Part shown: positions 50,903 to 60,336 of the stretch, in pieces
How the letters are laid out: every line of letters begins with the position of its first letter
Position numbering within the stretch: position 1 is the first letter of the stretch
Origin: Massilia sp. ST3
GTDB lineage: Bacteria > Pseudomonadota > Gammaproteobacteria > Burkholderiales > Burkholderiaceae_D
Direction of reading: 5' to 3'
Assembly (NCBI RefSeq): GCF_018119405.1
Contig: NZ_JAGPWC010000025.1
Location: forward strand, 1-64,000
DNA: 64,000 nucleotides
Notes under the pieces: generated by a model
Database searches by the model: none
Seen by the model: only the letters and a program-made list of their open reading frames with translations
What the model was told of the DNA's origin: nothing
Translations under genes and position numbers: made by a program

Positions 50903-52384
50903 TTAAAAACGCGGTAAATCCGGGAACGGCAAGGCGCCCCCGTGGACGTGCAGCTTGCCGAATTCGGCGCAGCGGTGCGGCGTGGGGATCGCCTTGTCCG
51001 GGTTGAGCAGCATGGCCGGGTCGAAGGCGCGCTTGACCTCGAAGAAGGCGTCCAGCTCCTTGCGGCCGAACTGCACGCACATCGAATTGATCTTCTCCAT
51101 GCCTACCCCGTGTTCGCCGGTAATGGTGCCGCCCACTTCCACGCACAGCGCCAGGATCGCGGCGCCGAAGGCTTCGGCGCGCTCGAATTCGCCCGGCTGG
51201 TTGGCGTCGAACAGGATCAGCGGGTGCATGTTGCCGTCGCCCGCGTGGAACACGTTGGCGCAGCGCAGGCCGAAGGTCTGCTCCATTTTCTCGATGTCGG
51301 ACAGCACCCGCGCCAGCTGCTTGCGCGGGATGGTGCCGTCCATGCAATAGTAGTCGGGAGAGATCCGCCCGGCCGCCGGAAACGCGTTCTTGCGCCCGGA
51401 CCAGAAGCGCACGCGCTCGGCCTCGCTCTGCGACACCGCGATGGCGGTCGCGCCTGCGCCCTGCAGCACGGCGCTCATGCGTTCGATTTCCTCGGCCACC
51501 TCGAGCGCGGTGCCGTCGGCCTCGCACAGCAGGATGGCGGCGGCGTCCAGGTCGTAGCCGGCCTTCACGAAAGGCTCGACCATGCGCACCGAAGTGCGGT
51601 CCATCATCTCCAGCCCGGCCGGGATGATGCCGGCCGCGATCACGTTGGCGACCGCGTTGCCGGCGGTGACCACGTCGTCGAAGGAGGCCATGATGACCTG
51701 GGCCACGGCGGGCTTGGGCACAAGCTTGACGGTCACCTCGAGAACGATGCCGAGCATGCCTTCGGAGCCGATGAACACGGCCAGCAGGTCCAGGCCGGGC
51801 GCGTCCAGGCTATCCCCGCCCAGCTCGACGATCTCGCCATCGATGGTGGCCACGCGCACGCGCAGCACGTTGTGCACGGTCAGTCCGTACTTGAGGCAGT
51901 GCACCCCGCCCGAGTTCTCGGCCACGTTGCCGCCGATGGTGCAGGCGATCTGCGAGGATGGGTCGGGTGCGTAGTACAGGCCGTAGGGTGCGGCCGCCTC
52001 GGAAATCGCGAGGTTGCGCACGCCCGGCTGCACGACGGCGGTGCGCGCGTAGGGATCGACGCGCTCGATGCGGTTCATGCGCGCGGTCGAGATCACCACC
52101 CCGTCGGCGATCGGCAGCGCGCCGCCCGACAGGCCGGTGCCGGCGCCGCGCGGGACGATGGGGACATTGAGCTCGCGGCAGACCTGCATGATCGCCAGCA
52201 CTTCGCTTTCGTCGACAGGCAAGGTGACGATCAGCGGCAGCTGGCGGTAGGCGGCCAGGCCGTCGCATTCGTAGGGACGGGTGTCTTCGGGATCGGACAG
52301 CACGCGGCCTTCGGAAAGCCGCGCACGCAGCGCACTGGCGACCTGCCGGCGTCGTTCGGCGTGAGGGAAATGGTGGGCGGACAT
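50903..52384 (-). CDS. glcD: glycolate oxidase subunit GlcD
   Basis: A 493-residue flavoprotein, the catalytic subunit of glycolate oxidase. FAD-binding segment VPRGAGTGLSGGALPIADGVVISTARMNRI, then GLYYAPDPSSQIACTIGGNVAENSGGVHCLKYGLT, GNMHPLILFD near residue 380, and TGEHGVGMEKINSMC before the C terminus, all typical. First gene of glcDEF on this strand. It is divergent from the cobalamin adenosyltransferase gene, 81 bases apart. A C-terminal tail (LHVHGGALPFPDLPRF) is ordinary for the family. Confidence 0.95.
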   Translation of the reverse strand: MSAHHFPHAERRRQVASALRARLSEGRVLSDPEDTRPYECDGLAAYRQLPLIVTLPVDESEVLAIMQVCRELNVPIVPRGAGTGLSGGALPIADGVVISTARMNRIERVDPYARTAVVQPGVRNLAISEAAAPYGLYYAPDPSSQIACTIGGNVAENSGGVHCLKYGLTVHNVLRVRVATIDGEIVELGGDSLDAPGLDLLAVFIGSEGMLGIVLEVTVKLVPKPAVAQVIMASFDDVVTAGNAVANVIAAGIIPAGLEMMDRTSVRMVEPFVKAGYDLDAAAILLCEADGTALEVAEEIERMSAVLQGAGATAIAVSQSEAERVRFWSGRKNAFPAAGRISPDYYCMDGTIPRKQLARVLSDIEKMEQTFGLRCANVFHAGDGNMHPLILFDANQPGEFERAEAFGAAILALCVEVGGTITGEHGVGMEKINSMCVQFGRKELDAFFEVKRAFDPAMLLNPDKAIPTPHRCAEFGKLHVHGGALPFPDLPRF

Positions 52385-52465
52385 GCTCAGATTGTAAGCA
52401 CATTTGGCACGTTTTGTCGTATGCTCGGCCTATCGTTTTTTTAACACTCTACATTACACAACATC

Positions 52466-53020
52466 ATGGGCAACCGACTTTCAAAAATCGCGACGCGCAC
52501 CGGCGACGACGGCAGCACCGGCCTGGGCGACGGCAGCCGCACCGGCAAGGACAGCGCACGCATCCATGCGCTCGGCGAGGTCGACGAGCTGAACTCCTTT
52601 GTGGGCCTGCTGCTGTGCGAGGACATGCCGGCCGAGCTGCGCGAAGAGCTGGTCTCGATCCAGCACGACCTGTTCGACCTGGGCGGCGAGCTGTGCATCC
52701 CGGGCTACCAGATGATCAAGGAAGAGCACGTGGCGCGCCTCGACGGCCTGCTCGAGAAGTACAACGCCGACCTGCCGGTCCTGAAGGAATTCATCCTGCC
52801 GGCCGGCTCGCGCGCCGCCTCCACGGCCCATGTGTGCCGCACCGTGTGCCGCCGCGCCGAGCGCGCCATCGTGGCGCTGTCCAAGGCCGAGCAGATCCAC
52901 GCCCACCCGCGTCAGTACGTGAACCGCCTGTCGGACCTGATGTTCGTACTGGCGCGCGTGCTGAATCGCTTCGCCGGCGGCGCGGACGTGCTGTGGCAGC
53001 ACGAGCGCAAGCGCGGCTGA
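52466..53020 (+). CDS. PduO-type cob(I)alamin adenosyltransferase
   Basis: A 184-residue ATP:corrinoid adenosyltransferase of the PduO type. ATP-binding N terminus TRTGDDGSTGLGDGSRTGKDSARIHALGEVDELNSFVGLLL, and the trimer/active-site motif FILPAGSRAASTAHVCRTVCRRAERAIVALS followed by YVNRLSDLMFVLARVLN. It converts cob(I)alamin to coenzyme B12. Six nearby family landmarks are all present. No cobalamin biosynthesis genes or B12 riboswitch seen around it. Confidence 0.95.
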   Translation: MGNRLSKIATRTGDDGSTGLGDGSRTGKDSARIHALGEVDELNSFVGLLLCEDMPAELREELVSIQHDLFDLGGELCIPGYQMIKEEHVARLDGLLEKYNADLPVLKEFILPAGSRAASTAHVCRTVCRRAERAIVALSKAEQIHAHPRQYVNRLSDLMFVLARVLNRFAGGADVLWQHERKRG

Positions 53021-53064
53021 TTCGATCAAGATCCGCGATAAAAAACACAACGGAGACCGCAGCA

Positions 53065-53763
53065 GTGGAAGACTTTATCGGAGTATACGACGGCGCCCTG
53101 AGCCCGGAGCAATGCGACGCCCTGGTGGCGCGCTTCGACGCCAGCGACAAGGTGGGCCGCGGGCGCACCGGCATGGGCGTGGACGTGGAAAAGAAGGACA
53201 GCTACGACATCACGATCAGCCAGTTCCCCGAGTGGAACGACGCGACCGGCATGCTGCTGCAGACCATGTCGCGCCATCTGGAAGACTACATCGACCGCTA
53301 CCGCATGCTGGTGATGGGATCGCTCTCCCCTTCCCTGGCCCATCCGGAGACCGGCAAGCCGACCGTACTCTCGATGGAGAACTTCGACCAGGTGGGCAAG
53401 CCGCACATCGAGGAGCTGATGCAGACGCTCTACCGTCCGGGCAGCGTCAACCTGCAGAAGTACCTGAAGGGCACGGGCGGCTACCACCACTGGCATTCCG
53501 AGATCTACCCGCAGAACGCGTCTTGCGAGACGCTGCACCGGGTGCTGCTGTGGCAGTTCTACCTGAACGACGTGGAGGAAGGCGGCGAGACCGAGTTCCT
53601 CTACCAGGGGCGCAAGGTGGCGCCGAAGAAGGGCCGCCTGGTGATCGCACCGGCGGGGTTCACGCATACGCACAAGGGGCATGTGCCGAAGAGCGGGGAC
53701 AAGTATATTGCGACGTCGTGGATCTTGTATCAGCGGGCGGAGACGCTGTTTGGGAAGGCTTGA
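53065..53763 (+). CDS. 2OG-Fe(II) oxygenase (prolyl 4-hydroxylase-like)
   Basis: A 232-residue 2-oxoglutarate/Fe(II) dioxygenase. The first iron motif is His144-Ser-Glu146 (YHHWHSEIYP), so HxE replaces the usual HxD. A distal histidine is His201 or His203 (GFTHTHKGHVP), and Lys213 in GDKYIATSWILY likely contacts 2OG. LLWQFYLNDVEEGGETEFLYQG is the characteristic double-stranded beta-helix strand. GTG start at 53065, supported by GGAGA eight bases upstream. It is 45 bases downstream of the adenosyltransferase. Substrate unknown. Confidence 0.82.
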   Translation: MEDFIGVYDGALSPEQCDALVARFDASDKVGRGRTGMGVDVEKKDSYDITISQFPEWNDATGMLLQTMSRHLEDYIDRYRMLVMGSLSPSLAHPETGKPTVLSMENFDQVGKPHIEELMQTLYRPGSVNLQKYLKGTGGYHHWHSEIYPQNASCETLHRVLLWQFYLNDVEEGGETEFLYQGRKVAPKKGRLVIAPAGFTHTHKGHVPKSGDKYIATSWILYQRAETLFGKA

Positions 53764-53807
53764 GCGTTAGCACACCGCTTCACTGCTCTCTGCGTTAGCC
53801 CCCAAAC

Positions 53808-53838
53808 CGTCGTTCCCGCGAAGGCGGGAATCCAAGTT
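53808..53838. repeat. REP-like repeat, family A (pair 3, left)
   Basis: CGTCGTTCCCGCGAAGGCGG followed by GAATCCAAGTT. It faces its partner at 53860 in tail-to-tail orientation with a 21-base spacer, between converging genes. Confidence 0.85.
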
Positions 53839-53859
53839 CGCGCCGCAGCCACTCACGCG

Positions 53860-53890
53860 AACTTGGGTCCCCGCCTTCGCGGGGATGACG
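53860..53890. repeat. REP-like repeat, family A (pair 3, right)
   Basis: AACTTGGGTCCCCGCCTTCG followed by CGGGGATGACG, inverse to the left copy, just before the dxs terminator. Confidence 0.85.
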
Positions 53891-53916
53891 GCTTTTAGGC
53901 TGGCACTTAAAACGAC

Positions 53917-53947
53917 AAAGGGGTTCCGCTTGCGCAGGAACCCCTTT
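53917..53947 (-). terminator. terminator of the xseB-ispA-dxs operon
   Basis: An 11-base-pair stem (AAAGGGGTTCC at 53917-53927 with GGAACCCCTTT at 53937-53947) encloses a 9-base loop. On the minus strand it is followed by GTCGTTTT. It lies 19 bases beyond the dxs stop and is the clearest intrinsic terminator in the right half. Confidence 0.85.
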
Positions 53948-53966
53948 TCACATTTCGACGTTAACG

Positions 53967-55838
53967 TCAGATATTGTTCACCACCAGCCTCGGCTCCCCA
54001 CCCGCAAACCGCTGGCGGATCGACGCCGCGATGCCCTTGGCATCCAGCCCCACCGAGGCCAGCAGCGCCGCCGGGTCGCCCTGGTCGATGAATTTGTCCG
54101 GCAGGCCCAGCATCAGCATCGGCTTGGCCAGGCCTTCCGCCGCCAGCGCTTCCGCGACAGCAGCACCGGCGCCGCCCATGATGCAGCCCTCTTCCACCGT
54201 CACGATGCAGGCGTGGTCCTTGGCCAGGCGCTTGACCAGCTCGACGTCGAGCGGCTTCACGAAGCGCATGTTGGCGACCGTGGCGTTCAGTTCCTCGCCG
54301 GCGGCCAGGCTCGGCGCCACCATCGAGCCGAAGGCCAGGATCGCGATGTCCTTGCCTTCGCGGCGCAACACGCCCTTGCCGATCTCGATCGAGGTCAGCT
54401 CGGGCTGGATCGCCGCGCCCACGCCGGCGCCGCGCGGATAGCGCACCGCGGCCGGGCCCGGGAAGTGGTAGGCGGTGGTCAGCATCTGGCGGCACTCGTT
54501 CTCGTCCGAGGCGGCCATCACCACCATGTTCGGGATGCAGCGCAGGTAGGCCAGGTCGTAGTTGCCGGCGTGGGTCGCGCCGTCGGCGCCCACCAGGCCC
54601 GCGCGGTCGAGCGCGAAGGTCACGTCCAGGTTCTGCAGCGCCACGTCGTGGATCAGCTGGTCGTAGGCGCGCTGCAGGAAGGTCGAGTAGATCGCCACCA
54701 CCGGCTTCAGGCCTTCGGTGGCGATGCCGGCGCCGAAGGTCACCGAATGCTGCTCGGCGATGCCGACGTCGAAGTAGCGGGCCGGGTATTCCTGGTGGAA
54801 GCGCACCATGCCCGAGCCTTCGCGCATCGCCGGCGTGATGCCGACCAGGCGCTTGTCCACGGCCGCCATGTCGCACAGCCAGTTGCCGAAGACTTCGGTG
54901 TAGGTGATCTTGCTCGGCGCGCCGGACGGCTTGATGCCTTCCGCCGGGTTGAACTTGCCGGTGCCGTGGTACAGGATCGGCTCGGCCTCGGCCAGCTTGT
55001 AGCCCTGGCCCTTCTTGGTCACCACGTGCAGGAACTGCGGACCCTTGAGCTTCTTGATGTTCTCCAGGGTCGGGATCAGGGATTCCAGGTCGTGGCCGTC
55101 GATCGGGCCGATGTAGTTGAAGCCGAATTCCTCGAACATCGTGGCCGGGACCACCATGCCCTTGGCGTGTTCCTCGAGCTTGCGCGCCAGGTCCAGCATC
55201 GGCGCCGGCAGCACGCTGCGGCCGACGTTCTTGGCGGCGGCATAGAACTGGCCGCTCATCAGGCGCGCCAGGTAGCGGTTCAGGGCGCCCACCGGCGGCG
55301 AGATCGACATGTCGTTGTCGTTCAGGATCACCAGCAGGTTGATGTCGTCCTCGACGCCCGCGTTGTTGAGCGCCTCGAAGGCCATGCCGGCGGTCATCGA
55401 GCCGTCGCCGATCACGGCGATCGCGTGGCGGTCCTCGCCTTTCAGCTTGGCCGCCTGGGCCATGCCCAGGGCCGCCGAGATCGAAGTCGACGAGTGGGCG
55501 GTGCCGAAGGTGTCGTATTCGCTCTCGTCGCGCTTCGGGAAGCCCGACAGGCCGTTCAGCTGGCGCAGGCTGGGCATGCGCTCGCGGCGGCCGGTCAGGA
55601 TCTTGTGCGAATAGGTCTGGTGGCCCACGTCCCACACGATGCGGTCGCGCGGGGTGTTGAACACGTAGTGCAGCGCGATGGTCAGCTCGACCGTGCCCAG
55701 GTTGGACGACAGGTGGCCGCCGGTCTTCGACACTGAGTCGAGCAGGAACTGGCGCAGTTCGTGGGCGAGCGGCGTCAGCTGCGTGCGCGGAAGCTGGCGC
55801 AGGTCGGACGGGTCGTTGATGGTTTCTAGCAGTTTCAT
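53967..55838 (-). CDS. dxs: 1-deoxy-D-xylulose-5-phosphate synthase
   Basis: A 623-residue thiamine-diphosphate enzyme that joins pyruvate and glyceraldehyde 3-phosphate in the first step of the MEP isoprenoid pathway. ThDP motif [18 protein letters not shown], then [18 protein letters not shown]-type segment near residue 70 ([12 protein letters not shown]), [15 protein letters not shown], and the transketolase-like half with [37 protein letters not shown]-terminal domain complete. It follows ispA directly, with no gap between stop and start. Confidence 0.97.
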   Translation of the reverse strand: MKLLETINDPSDLRQLPRTQLTPLAHELRQFLLDSVSKTGGHLSSNLGTVELTIALHYVFNTPRDRIVWDVGHQTYSHKILTGRRERMPSLRQLNGLSGFPKRDESEYDTFGTAHSSTSISAALGMAQAAKLKGEDRHAIAVIGDGSMTAGMAFEALNNAGVEDDINLLVILNDNDMSISPPVGALNRYLARLMSGQFYAAAKNVGRSVLPAPMLDLARKLEEHAKGMVVPATMFEEFGFNYIGPIDGHDLESLIPTLENIKKLKGPQFLHVVTKKGQGYKLAEAEPILYHGTGKFNPAEGIKPSGAPSKITYTEVFGNWLCDMAAVDKRLVGITPAMREGSGMVRFHQEYPARYFDVGIAEQHSVTFGAGIATEGLKPVVAIYSTFLQRAYDQLIHDVALQNLDVTFALDRAGLVGADGATHAGNYDLAYLRCIPNMVVMAASDENECRQMLTTAYHFPGPAAVRYPRGAGVGAAIQPELTSIEIGKGVLRREGKDIAILAFGSMVAPSLAAGEELNATVANMRFVKPLDVELVKRLAKDHACIVTVEEGCIMGGAGAAVAEALAAEGLAKPMLMLGLPDKFIDQGDPAALLASVGLDAKGIAASIRQRFAGGEPRLVVNNI

Positions 55839-56732
55839 TTAGGCCTTCCGCTGCACGATCAGGTCCGCGAGTTCGCGCAGCCGCAGTGCTTGTTCTCCAA
55901 ATGGCGCCAGCGCCTCATGCGCTTCGCGCCGCAATTGCTCGGCCAGTGCCCGCGACGGCTCCAGCCCGAGGATCGACACATAGGTCGGCTTGTTGTCGGC
56001 CGCGTCCTTGCCGGCGGTCTTGCCGAGGGTGGCCGAATCGGCCGTCGCATCGAGCACGTCGTCGACCACCTGGAAGGCGAGGCCGATCGCCTTCGAATAG
56101 GTGGCCAGCGCTTCCAGCTCACGCGGCTCCAGGTCGCGGCCCGCCAGGGCGCCCAGGATCACCGAGACGCGCAGCATGGCGCCGGTCTTGAGCTGGTGCA
56201 TGCGCTCGAGCTCCTCGCGGGTGAGCGCCAGGCCGACGCTGTCCAGGTCGATCGCCTGGCCGCCGCACATGCCGGCCGAACCCGCGGCTTCGGCCAGCAG
56301 GCGCAGCATGCCCACCAGGCGGCCGGGCGGCAGGGTGTCGGCCTCGGCCAGCACCTGGAAGGCCTGGGCCTGGAGCGCGTCGCCGACCAGCAGCGCGGTC
56401 GCTTCGTCGTAGGCCACGTGCACCGTCGGCTTGCCGCGGCGCAGGGCGTCGTCGTCCATGCAGGGCATGTCGTCGTGGACCAGCGAATACACGTGGATCA
56501 TTTCCACCGCGGCGGCCACGCGCGCCAGCGCGCGCAAGTCGGCGCCGAACAGCGCCCCGCTCGCGTAGGCCAGCAGCGGGCGCACGCGCTTGCCGCCGCC
56601 CAGGGCGGTGTAGCGCATCGCCTCGTGCAGCTTGTGCGGAACCGAGGTCGCTTCGGGCAGGAAGGTCTCGAGCGCGCGCTCGACGTCCGCCTGGACGTCC
56701 TGGACCCAGTCCTTGAATGCCAGTTCCGTCAT
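55839..56732 (-). CDS. ispA: farnesyl diphosphate synthase
   Basis: A 297-residue short-chain trans-prenyltransferase condensing IPP with DMAPP and GPP. The first aspartate-rich motif is VHDDMPCMDDDALRRGKPT near residue 85 and the second is AFQVVDDVLDATAD near 220. Product length fits farnesyl diphosphate. The product feeds ubiquinone, undecaprenyl lipid and heme O synthesis (ctaB). It overlaps xseB by four bases and abuts dxs. Confidence 0.96.
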   Translation of the reverse strand: MTELAFKDWVQDVQADVERALETFLPEATSVPHKLHEAMRYTALGGGKRVRPLLAYASGALFGADLRALARVAAAVEMIHVYSLVHDDMPCMDDDALRRGKPTVHVAYDEATALLVGDALQAQAFQVLAEADTLPPGRLVGMLRLLAEAAGSAGMCGGQAIDLDSVGLALTREELERMHQLKTGAMLRVSVILGALAGRDLEPRELEALATYSKAIGLAFQVVDDVLDATADSATLGKTAGKDAADNKPTYVSILGLEPSRALAEQLRREAHEALAPFGEQALRLRELADLIVQRKA

Positions 56733-56977
56733 TGCGCGCCCTCGTCGCCGTCGCTGGAGAAGGGCTTGAGCATGTCGCCCTCGAGCACCTTGACCTGGGC
56801 CTCGACCTTTTCCAGCTGGGCGGCGCAGTATTTCACCAGCTCCGAGCCGCGCGCATAGGCCGCGACCGAGGCTTCCAGCGGCAGCTGGCCGGATTCCATC
56901 TGGGTGACCAGCTGGGCCAGCTCGGCCATGGCTTCCTCGAAGGATGCGGGAGGCGCGGCGGTAGTAGTGTTTGGCAT
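56729..56977 (-). CDS. xseB: exodeoxyribonuclease VII small subunit
   Basis: An 82-residue small subunit of exonuclease VII, with ASFEEAMAELAQLVTQMESGQLPLEASVAAYARGSELVKYCAAQLEKVEAQVKVL read as the canonical two-helix body. It precedes ispA, the classic xseB-ispA-dxs operon. A second in-frame ATG eight codons upstream (57001) is possible. The large subunit XseA is not encoded in the window. Confidence 0.93.
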   Translation of the reverse strand: MPNTTTAAPPASFEEAMAELAQLVTQMESGQLPLEASVAAYARGSELVKYCAAQLEKVEAQVKVLEGDMLKPFSSDGDEGAQ

Positions 56978-57317
56978 AGAATTGTTTCGTGAAGGCGGCA
57001 TCAGTTGTGCGCCATGGGTCGGTCCAATCGCGTATTTTAGATCAATCCACCCTCGGACGGGTGTCCGCGTTGCACCATCCGCAACTTGTTCGCAAGGCCA
57101 CATTTTAGCCGACTCCCCTTCCCCCCTCATGAAAACGATGCCTTTCCGGCAATTTTTGTGCACCCGTGCACCACATTCCCGCGCCGGCCCAAGACTGTAG
57201 AGCTCGTTACACGGTATAATCTCCGGTTCTGTCCGAAATACCGTATTCCTTTTACCAAAATACTGGTCTTTGGATTCTTTCTCTTCTTTGGTAATAATTG
57301 ATTAAAGGGGGGTTGGG
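56978..57317. other. divergent promoter region between xseB and the Rieske gene
   Basis: About 340 bases without genes. The right part is AT-rich and holds TATAAT at 57215-57220 facing the Rieske oxygenase. The left part contains no obvious promoter for xseB. No riboswitch or small RNA gene was recognised. Confidence 0.4.
57191..57220 (+). promoter_or_regulatory. candidate promoter for the Rieske oxygenase
   Basis: TATAAT at 57215-57220 with AAGACT 18 bases upstream as a weak -35. It faces the oxygenase, whose ATG is about 100 bases further on. Confidence 0.45.
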
Positions 57318-58418
57318 ATGTCCGATCTGGCTACCCACGCCAAGCTGGCGCGCTCCTGCGCTCAGCTTCCGGTAAATGTCTACTTTGACGAAGCGCTGCT
57401 GCAGCGCGAGATGCAGCAACTGTTTCACAAGGGCCCGAGGTACGTCGGCCACGAGCTGATGGTCCCGGAAATCGGTGATTTCGCGACACTCGCTTCCGAA
57501 CACGAAGGCCGCATGCTGGTGCGTAATGCCGGCGGCATCGAAGTCCTGTCCAACGTCTGCCGTCACCGCCAGGCGCTGATGTTCAATGGCCGCGGCAACG
57601 CGAACAACATCGTGTGCCCGCTGCACCGCTGGACCTACGACCTGAAGGGCCAACTGATCGGCGCGCCGCATTTCGCGGAAACGCCCTGCCTGAATTTGTC
57701 GAAGACGCCGCTGCAGAACTGGAACGGCCTGCTGTTCGAGCAGAACGGCTACGACGTCATGGACAAGCTGAAGCACATGGAGGTGACCCGCGACCTCGAC
57801 TTCAGCGGCTACATGTTCGACCACGTCGAGATCCACGAGTGCGACTACAACTGGAAGACCTTCATCGAGGTCTACCTGGAGGATTACCACGTCGAGCCCT
57901 TCCATCCGGGCCTGGGCAACTTCGTCTCCTGCGACGACCTGAAATGGGAGTTCGGCCGCGACTACAGCGTGCAGACCGTGGGCGTGAACCGCGCCCTGCA
58001 GAAGGCCGGCTCGCCCGCCTATAAAAAATGGCAGGAACAGGTCCTGAAGTTCAACAACGGCCAACCGCCGAAGTACGGCGCCATCTGGCTGACCCTGTAC
58101 CCGAACATCATGGTCGAGTGGTATCCGAACGTGCTGGTGGTGTCGACCCTGTGGCCGGTCGGACCGCAGAAGACCCGCAACGTGGTCGAGTTCTACTACC
58201 CCGAGGAGTTCGTGCTGTTCGAGCGCGGCTTCGTCGAGGCCGAGCGCGCCGCCTACATGGAAACCGCGGTCGAGGACGACGAGATCGCGCTGCGCATGGA
58301 TGCGGGCCGCAGGATCCTGATGAACCGCGGCGTCAACGAAGTCGGCCCCTACCAGTCGCCGATGGAAGACGGCATGCAGCATTTCCACGAGTGGTACCGC
58401 AGCAAGCTGGAGCTGTAA
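57318..58418 (+). CDS. Rieske-type aromatic ring-hydroxylating dioxygenase alpha subunit
   Basis: A 366-residue Rieske nonheme-iron oxygenase. The [2Fe-2S] ligands are Cys81, His83, Cys100 and His103 (CRHR and CPLHRW). The mononuclear iron ligands His191 and His196 lie in EDYHVEPFHPGL, with a later Asp expected near residue 330. The family includes choline monooxygenase-like and ring-hydroxylating enzymes; the substrate cannot be read. A ribosome site AAGGGGGG is upstream. An EamA transporter gene starts 13 bases after its stop and may be co-transcribed. Confidence 0.87.
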   Translation: MSDLATHAKLARSCAQLPVNVYFDEALLQREMQQLFHKGPRYVGHELMVPEIGDFATLASEHEGRMLVRNAGGIEVLSNVCRHRQALMFNGRGNANNIVCPLHRWTYDLKGQLIGAPHFAETPCLNLSKTPLQNWNGLLFEQNGYDVMDKLKHMEVTRDLDFSGYMFDHVEIHECDYNWKTFIEVYLEDYHVEPFHPGLGNFVSCDDLKWEFGRDYSVQTVGVNRALQKAGSPAYKKWQEQVLKFNNGQPPKYGAIWLTLYPNIMVEWYPNVLVVSTLWPVGPQKTRNVVEFYYPEEFVLFERGFVEAERAAYMETAVEDDEIALRMDAGRRILMNRGVNEVGPYQSPMEDGMQHFHEWYRSKLEL

Positions 58419-58431
58419 AACTAGGAACGTA

Positions 58432-59352
58432 ATGCCTTCTCTCTGGATGTTGTTCGCCAGCTTCGCGTTTGCCGCCATGGGCGCGGGCGTGAAGCTGGCC
58501 TCGGAGTTCTACTCCACCTCCGAACTCCTGATGTACCGCGGCCTGATCGGCACCTTGATGCTGATGCTGATGGTGCGCCACCAGGGCGGCACCTTCAGGA
58601 CGCCCTTCCCCAAGGCCCACATCTGGCGCAGCGTCGTCGGCGTCACCTCGCTGTGGCTGTGGTTCTTCGCCATTACCCGCCTGCCGCTGGCCACCGCCGT
58701 CACGCTCAACTACATGGCGCCGATCTGGATCGCCGCCTGGATGTTCGCCACCGGCTGGTGGACCGGGACCAAGCATGCCGAATGGCCGCTGGTGCTGGCG
58801 ATCGCCATGAGCTTCCTTGGCGTGACCCTGGTGCTGCAGCCGGCCGTCGAAAGCAATCAATGGCTGGGCGGCCTGGCCGGCATCTGTTCGTCGGTGATCT
58901 CGGCCATGGCCTACATGCAGGTGCGCAAACTCGGCCAGATGGGCGAGCCGGAATACCGCGTGGTGTTCTACTTCTCGCTGACCACCACCCTGGCCGGCCT
59001 GGCGGGCACCCTGCTGGGCGACGGCCCGCAGGATGCGCTCTTCCATGCGCACACGCCCACCAGCGCCGCGCTGCTGCTGGGGATCGGCTTCTCGGCCCTG
59101 CTGGCGCAGATGGCCATGACGCGCGCCTACCGCGTGGGCAAGGTGCTGGTGGTGGCCAACCTCCAGTACACCGGCATCGTATTCTCCAGCCTGTGGGGCC
59201 TGGCCTTGTGGGGCGACCGCTTCAACTGGCATGTCTGGCTGGGCATCGGCGTCATCCTCGCCTCCGGGATCGCCGCGACGTTCTACAATACGCAGAAGAC
59301 GGCCCGCGGGGCCGTGCAGGAAAAGACCGATCCGATCGCCAGCGAAACCTGA
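58432..59352 (+). CDS. EamA/DMT family transporter
   Basis: A 306-residue drug/metabolite superfamily permease with ten hydrophobic helices in two EamA repeats. LMYRGLIGTLMLMLMVR and WFFAITRLPLATAVTLNYMAPIWIAAW are typical of the first repeat, SALLAQMAMTRAYRVGKVLVVANLQYTGIVFSSLWGLALWGD of the second. Members export amino acids or other metabolites. It lies between the Rieske oxygenase and a sulfurtransferase, in close spacing. No substrate assigned. Confidence 0.9.
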   Translation: MPSLWMLFASFAFAAMGAGVKLASEFYSTSELLMYRGLIGTLMLMLMVRHQGGTFRTPFPKAHIWRSVVGVTSLWLWFFAITRLPLATAVTLNYMAPIWIAAWMFATGWWTGTKHAEWPLVLAIAMSFLGVTLVLQPAVESNQWLGGLAGICSSVISAMAYMQVRKLGQMGEPEYRVVFYFSLTTTLAGLAGTLLGDGPQDALFHAHTPTSAALLLGIGFSALLAQMAMTRAYRVGKVLVVANLQYTGIVFSSLWGLALWGDRFNWHVWLGIGVILASGIAATFYNTQKTARGAVQEKTDPIASET

Positions 59353-59360
59353 GGAGCGCC

Positions 59361-60215
59361 ATGTACAAGACCCTGATCACCGCCGCCGACCTCGCGGCCC
59401 ACATCGACGACCCGGACTGGATCGTCGTGGACTGCCGCCACGACCTGATGAACCTGACCGCCGGCCGCGAAGGCTATGCCATCGGCCACCTGCCGAACGC
59501 GGTGTTCGGCGACATGGAGACCGAACTGTCGGGCTCGAAGTACGGTACGGACGGCGCCTTCAGGGGCCGCCACCCACTGCCGGAGAAGGAAGCGCTGGCC
59601 GCACTCTTGCGCGGCTGGGGCGTGAGCGACGACTCCCAGGTCGTGGCCTACGACGCGCACGGCGGCATGTACGCGGCGCGCCTGTGGTGGATGCTGCGCT
59701 GGCTCGGCCACGAGGCGGTGGCGGTGCTGGACGGCGGCATGGCGGCCTGGCAGTCGCTGGGCAAGCCGCTGACGGGCGACGTGCCCGCGCGCGCGCCGGG
59801 ACGCTTCACGATCCGCGCACCCTTCGTGCCGACCGTGAGCGTGCTCGAGGTGATGGAAAACCTGGACAAGGGCGAGCGCGTCGTCATCGATGCGCGTGCG
59901 GCCGACCGCTTCCGCGGAGAGAACGAGACCATCGATCCGGTGGGCGGCCACATTCCCGGCGCGCGCAACCGCTTCTTCAAGGACAACCTGCAGGCGGACG
60001 GGCGCTTCAAGGCGCCCGAGCAGCTGCGCGAGGAGTTCGCGGCCGTGGTGGACGATCCGTCGAAAGCGATCATGCAGTGCGGCTCGGGCGTGACGGCCTG
60101 CCATAACCTGCTGGCGCTGGAAGTCGCCGGGATGCCGGGAGCGGCGCTGTATCCGGGGTCGTGGAGCGAGTGGGTGGGGGATGCGTCGCGGCCGGTTGCC
60201 AAAGGCGCGGATTGA
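59361..60215 (+). CDS. sseA: thiosulfate/3-mercaptopyruvate sulfurtransferase
   Basis: A 284-residue two-domain rhodanese. The N-terminal inactive domain covers about 1-140 (VVDCRHDLMNLTAGREGYAIGHLPNAVF), and the C-terminal domain carries the catalytic Cys240 in the loop CGSGVTA, which favours 3-mercaptopyruvate sulfurtransferase over thiosulfate sulfurtransferase. GHIPGARNRFFKDNL is another family mark. ATG at 59361 follows GAGGAG. Its gene lies eight bases after the EamA stop, so the three genes from 57318 probably form a unit. Confidence 0.9.
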   Translation: MYKTLITAADLAAHIDDPDWIVVDCRHDLMNLTAGREGYAIGHLPNAVFGDMETELSGSKYGTDGAFRGRHPLPEKEALAALLRGWGVSDDSQVVAYDAHGGMYAARLWWMLRWLGHEAVAVLDGGMAAWQSLGKPLTGDVPARAPGRFTIRAPFVPTVSVLEVMENLDKGERVVIDARAADRFRGENETIDPVGGHIPGARNRFFKDNLQADGRFKAPEQLREEFAAVVDDPSKAIMQCGSGVTACHNLLALEVAGMPGAALYPGSWSEWVGDASRPVAKGAD

Positions 60216-60222
60216 TCACGCA

Positions 60223-60253
60223 AACCTGGATCCCGGCCTTCGCCGGGACGACG
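60223..60253. repeat. REP-like repeat, family A (pair 4, left)
   Basis: AACCTGGATCCCGGCCTTCG followed by CCGGGACGACG, inverse to the copy at 60284 across a 30-base spacer, between converging genes. Confidence 0.85.
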
Positions 60254-60283
60254 TGCAAAAGCAAGTAGTCGTTAGCAGATGCA

Positions 60284-60314
60284 CGTCATCCCCGCGAAGG
60301 CGGGGACCCAAGTT
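60284..60314. repeat. REP-like repeat, family A (pair 4, right)
   Basis: CGTCATCCCCGCGAAGGCGG followed by GGACCCAAGTT, inverse to the copy at 60223, near the 3' end of the ZIP gene. Confidence 0.85.
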
Positions 60315-60336
60315 CACGCAGCGCAGCCACCAGCGC

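Noticed and set aside
52385-52465. Cobalamin riboswitch before the adenosyltransferase gene
   Set aside because: The gap of about 80 bases is too short for a B12 riboswitch and lacks the B12-box pattern.
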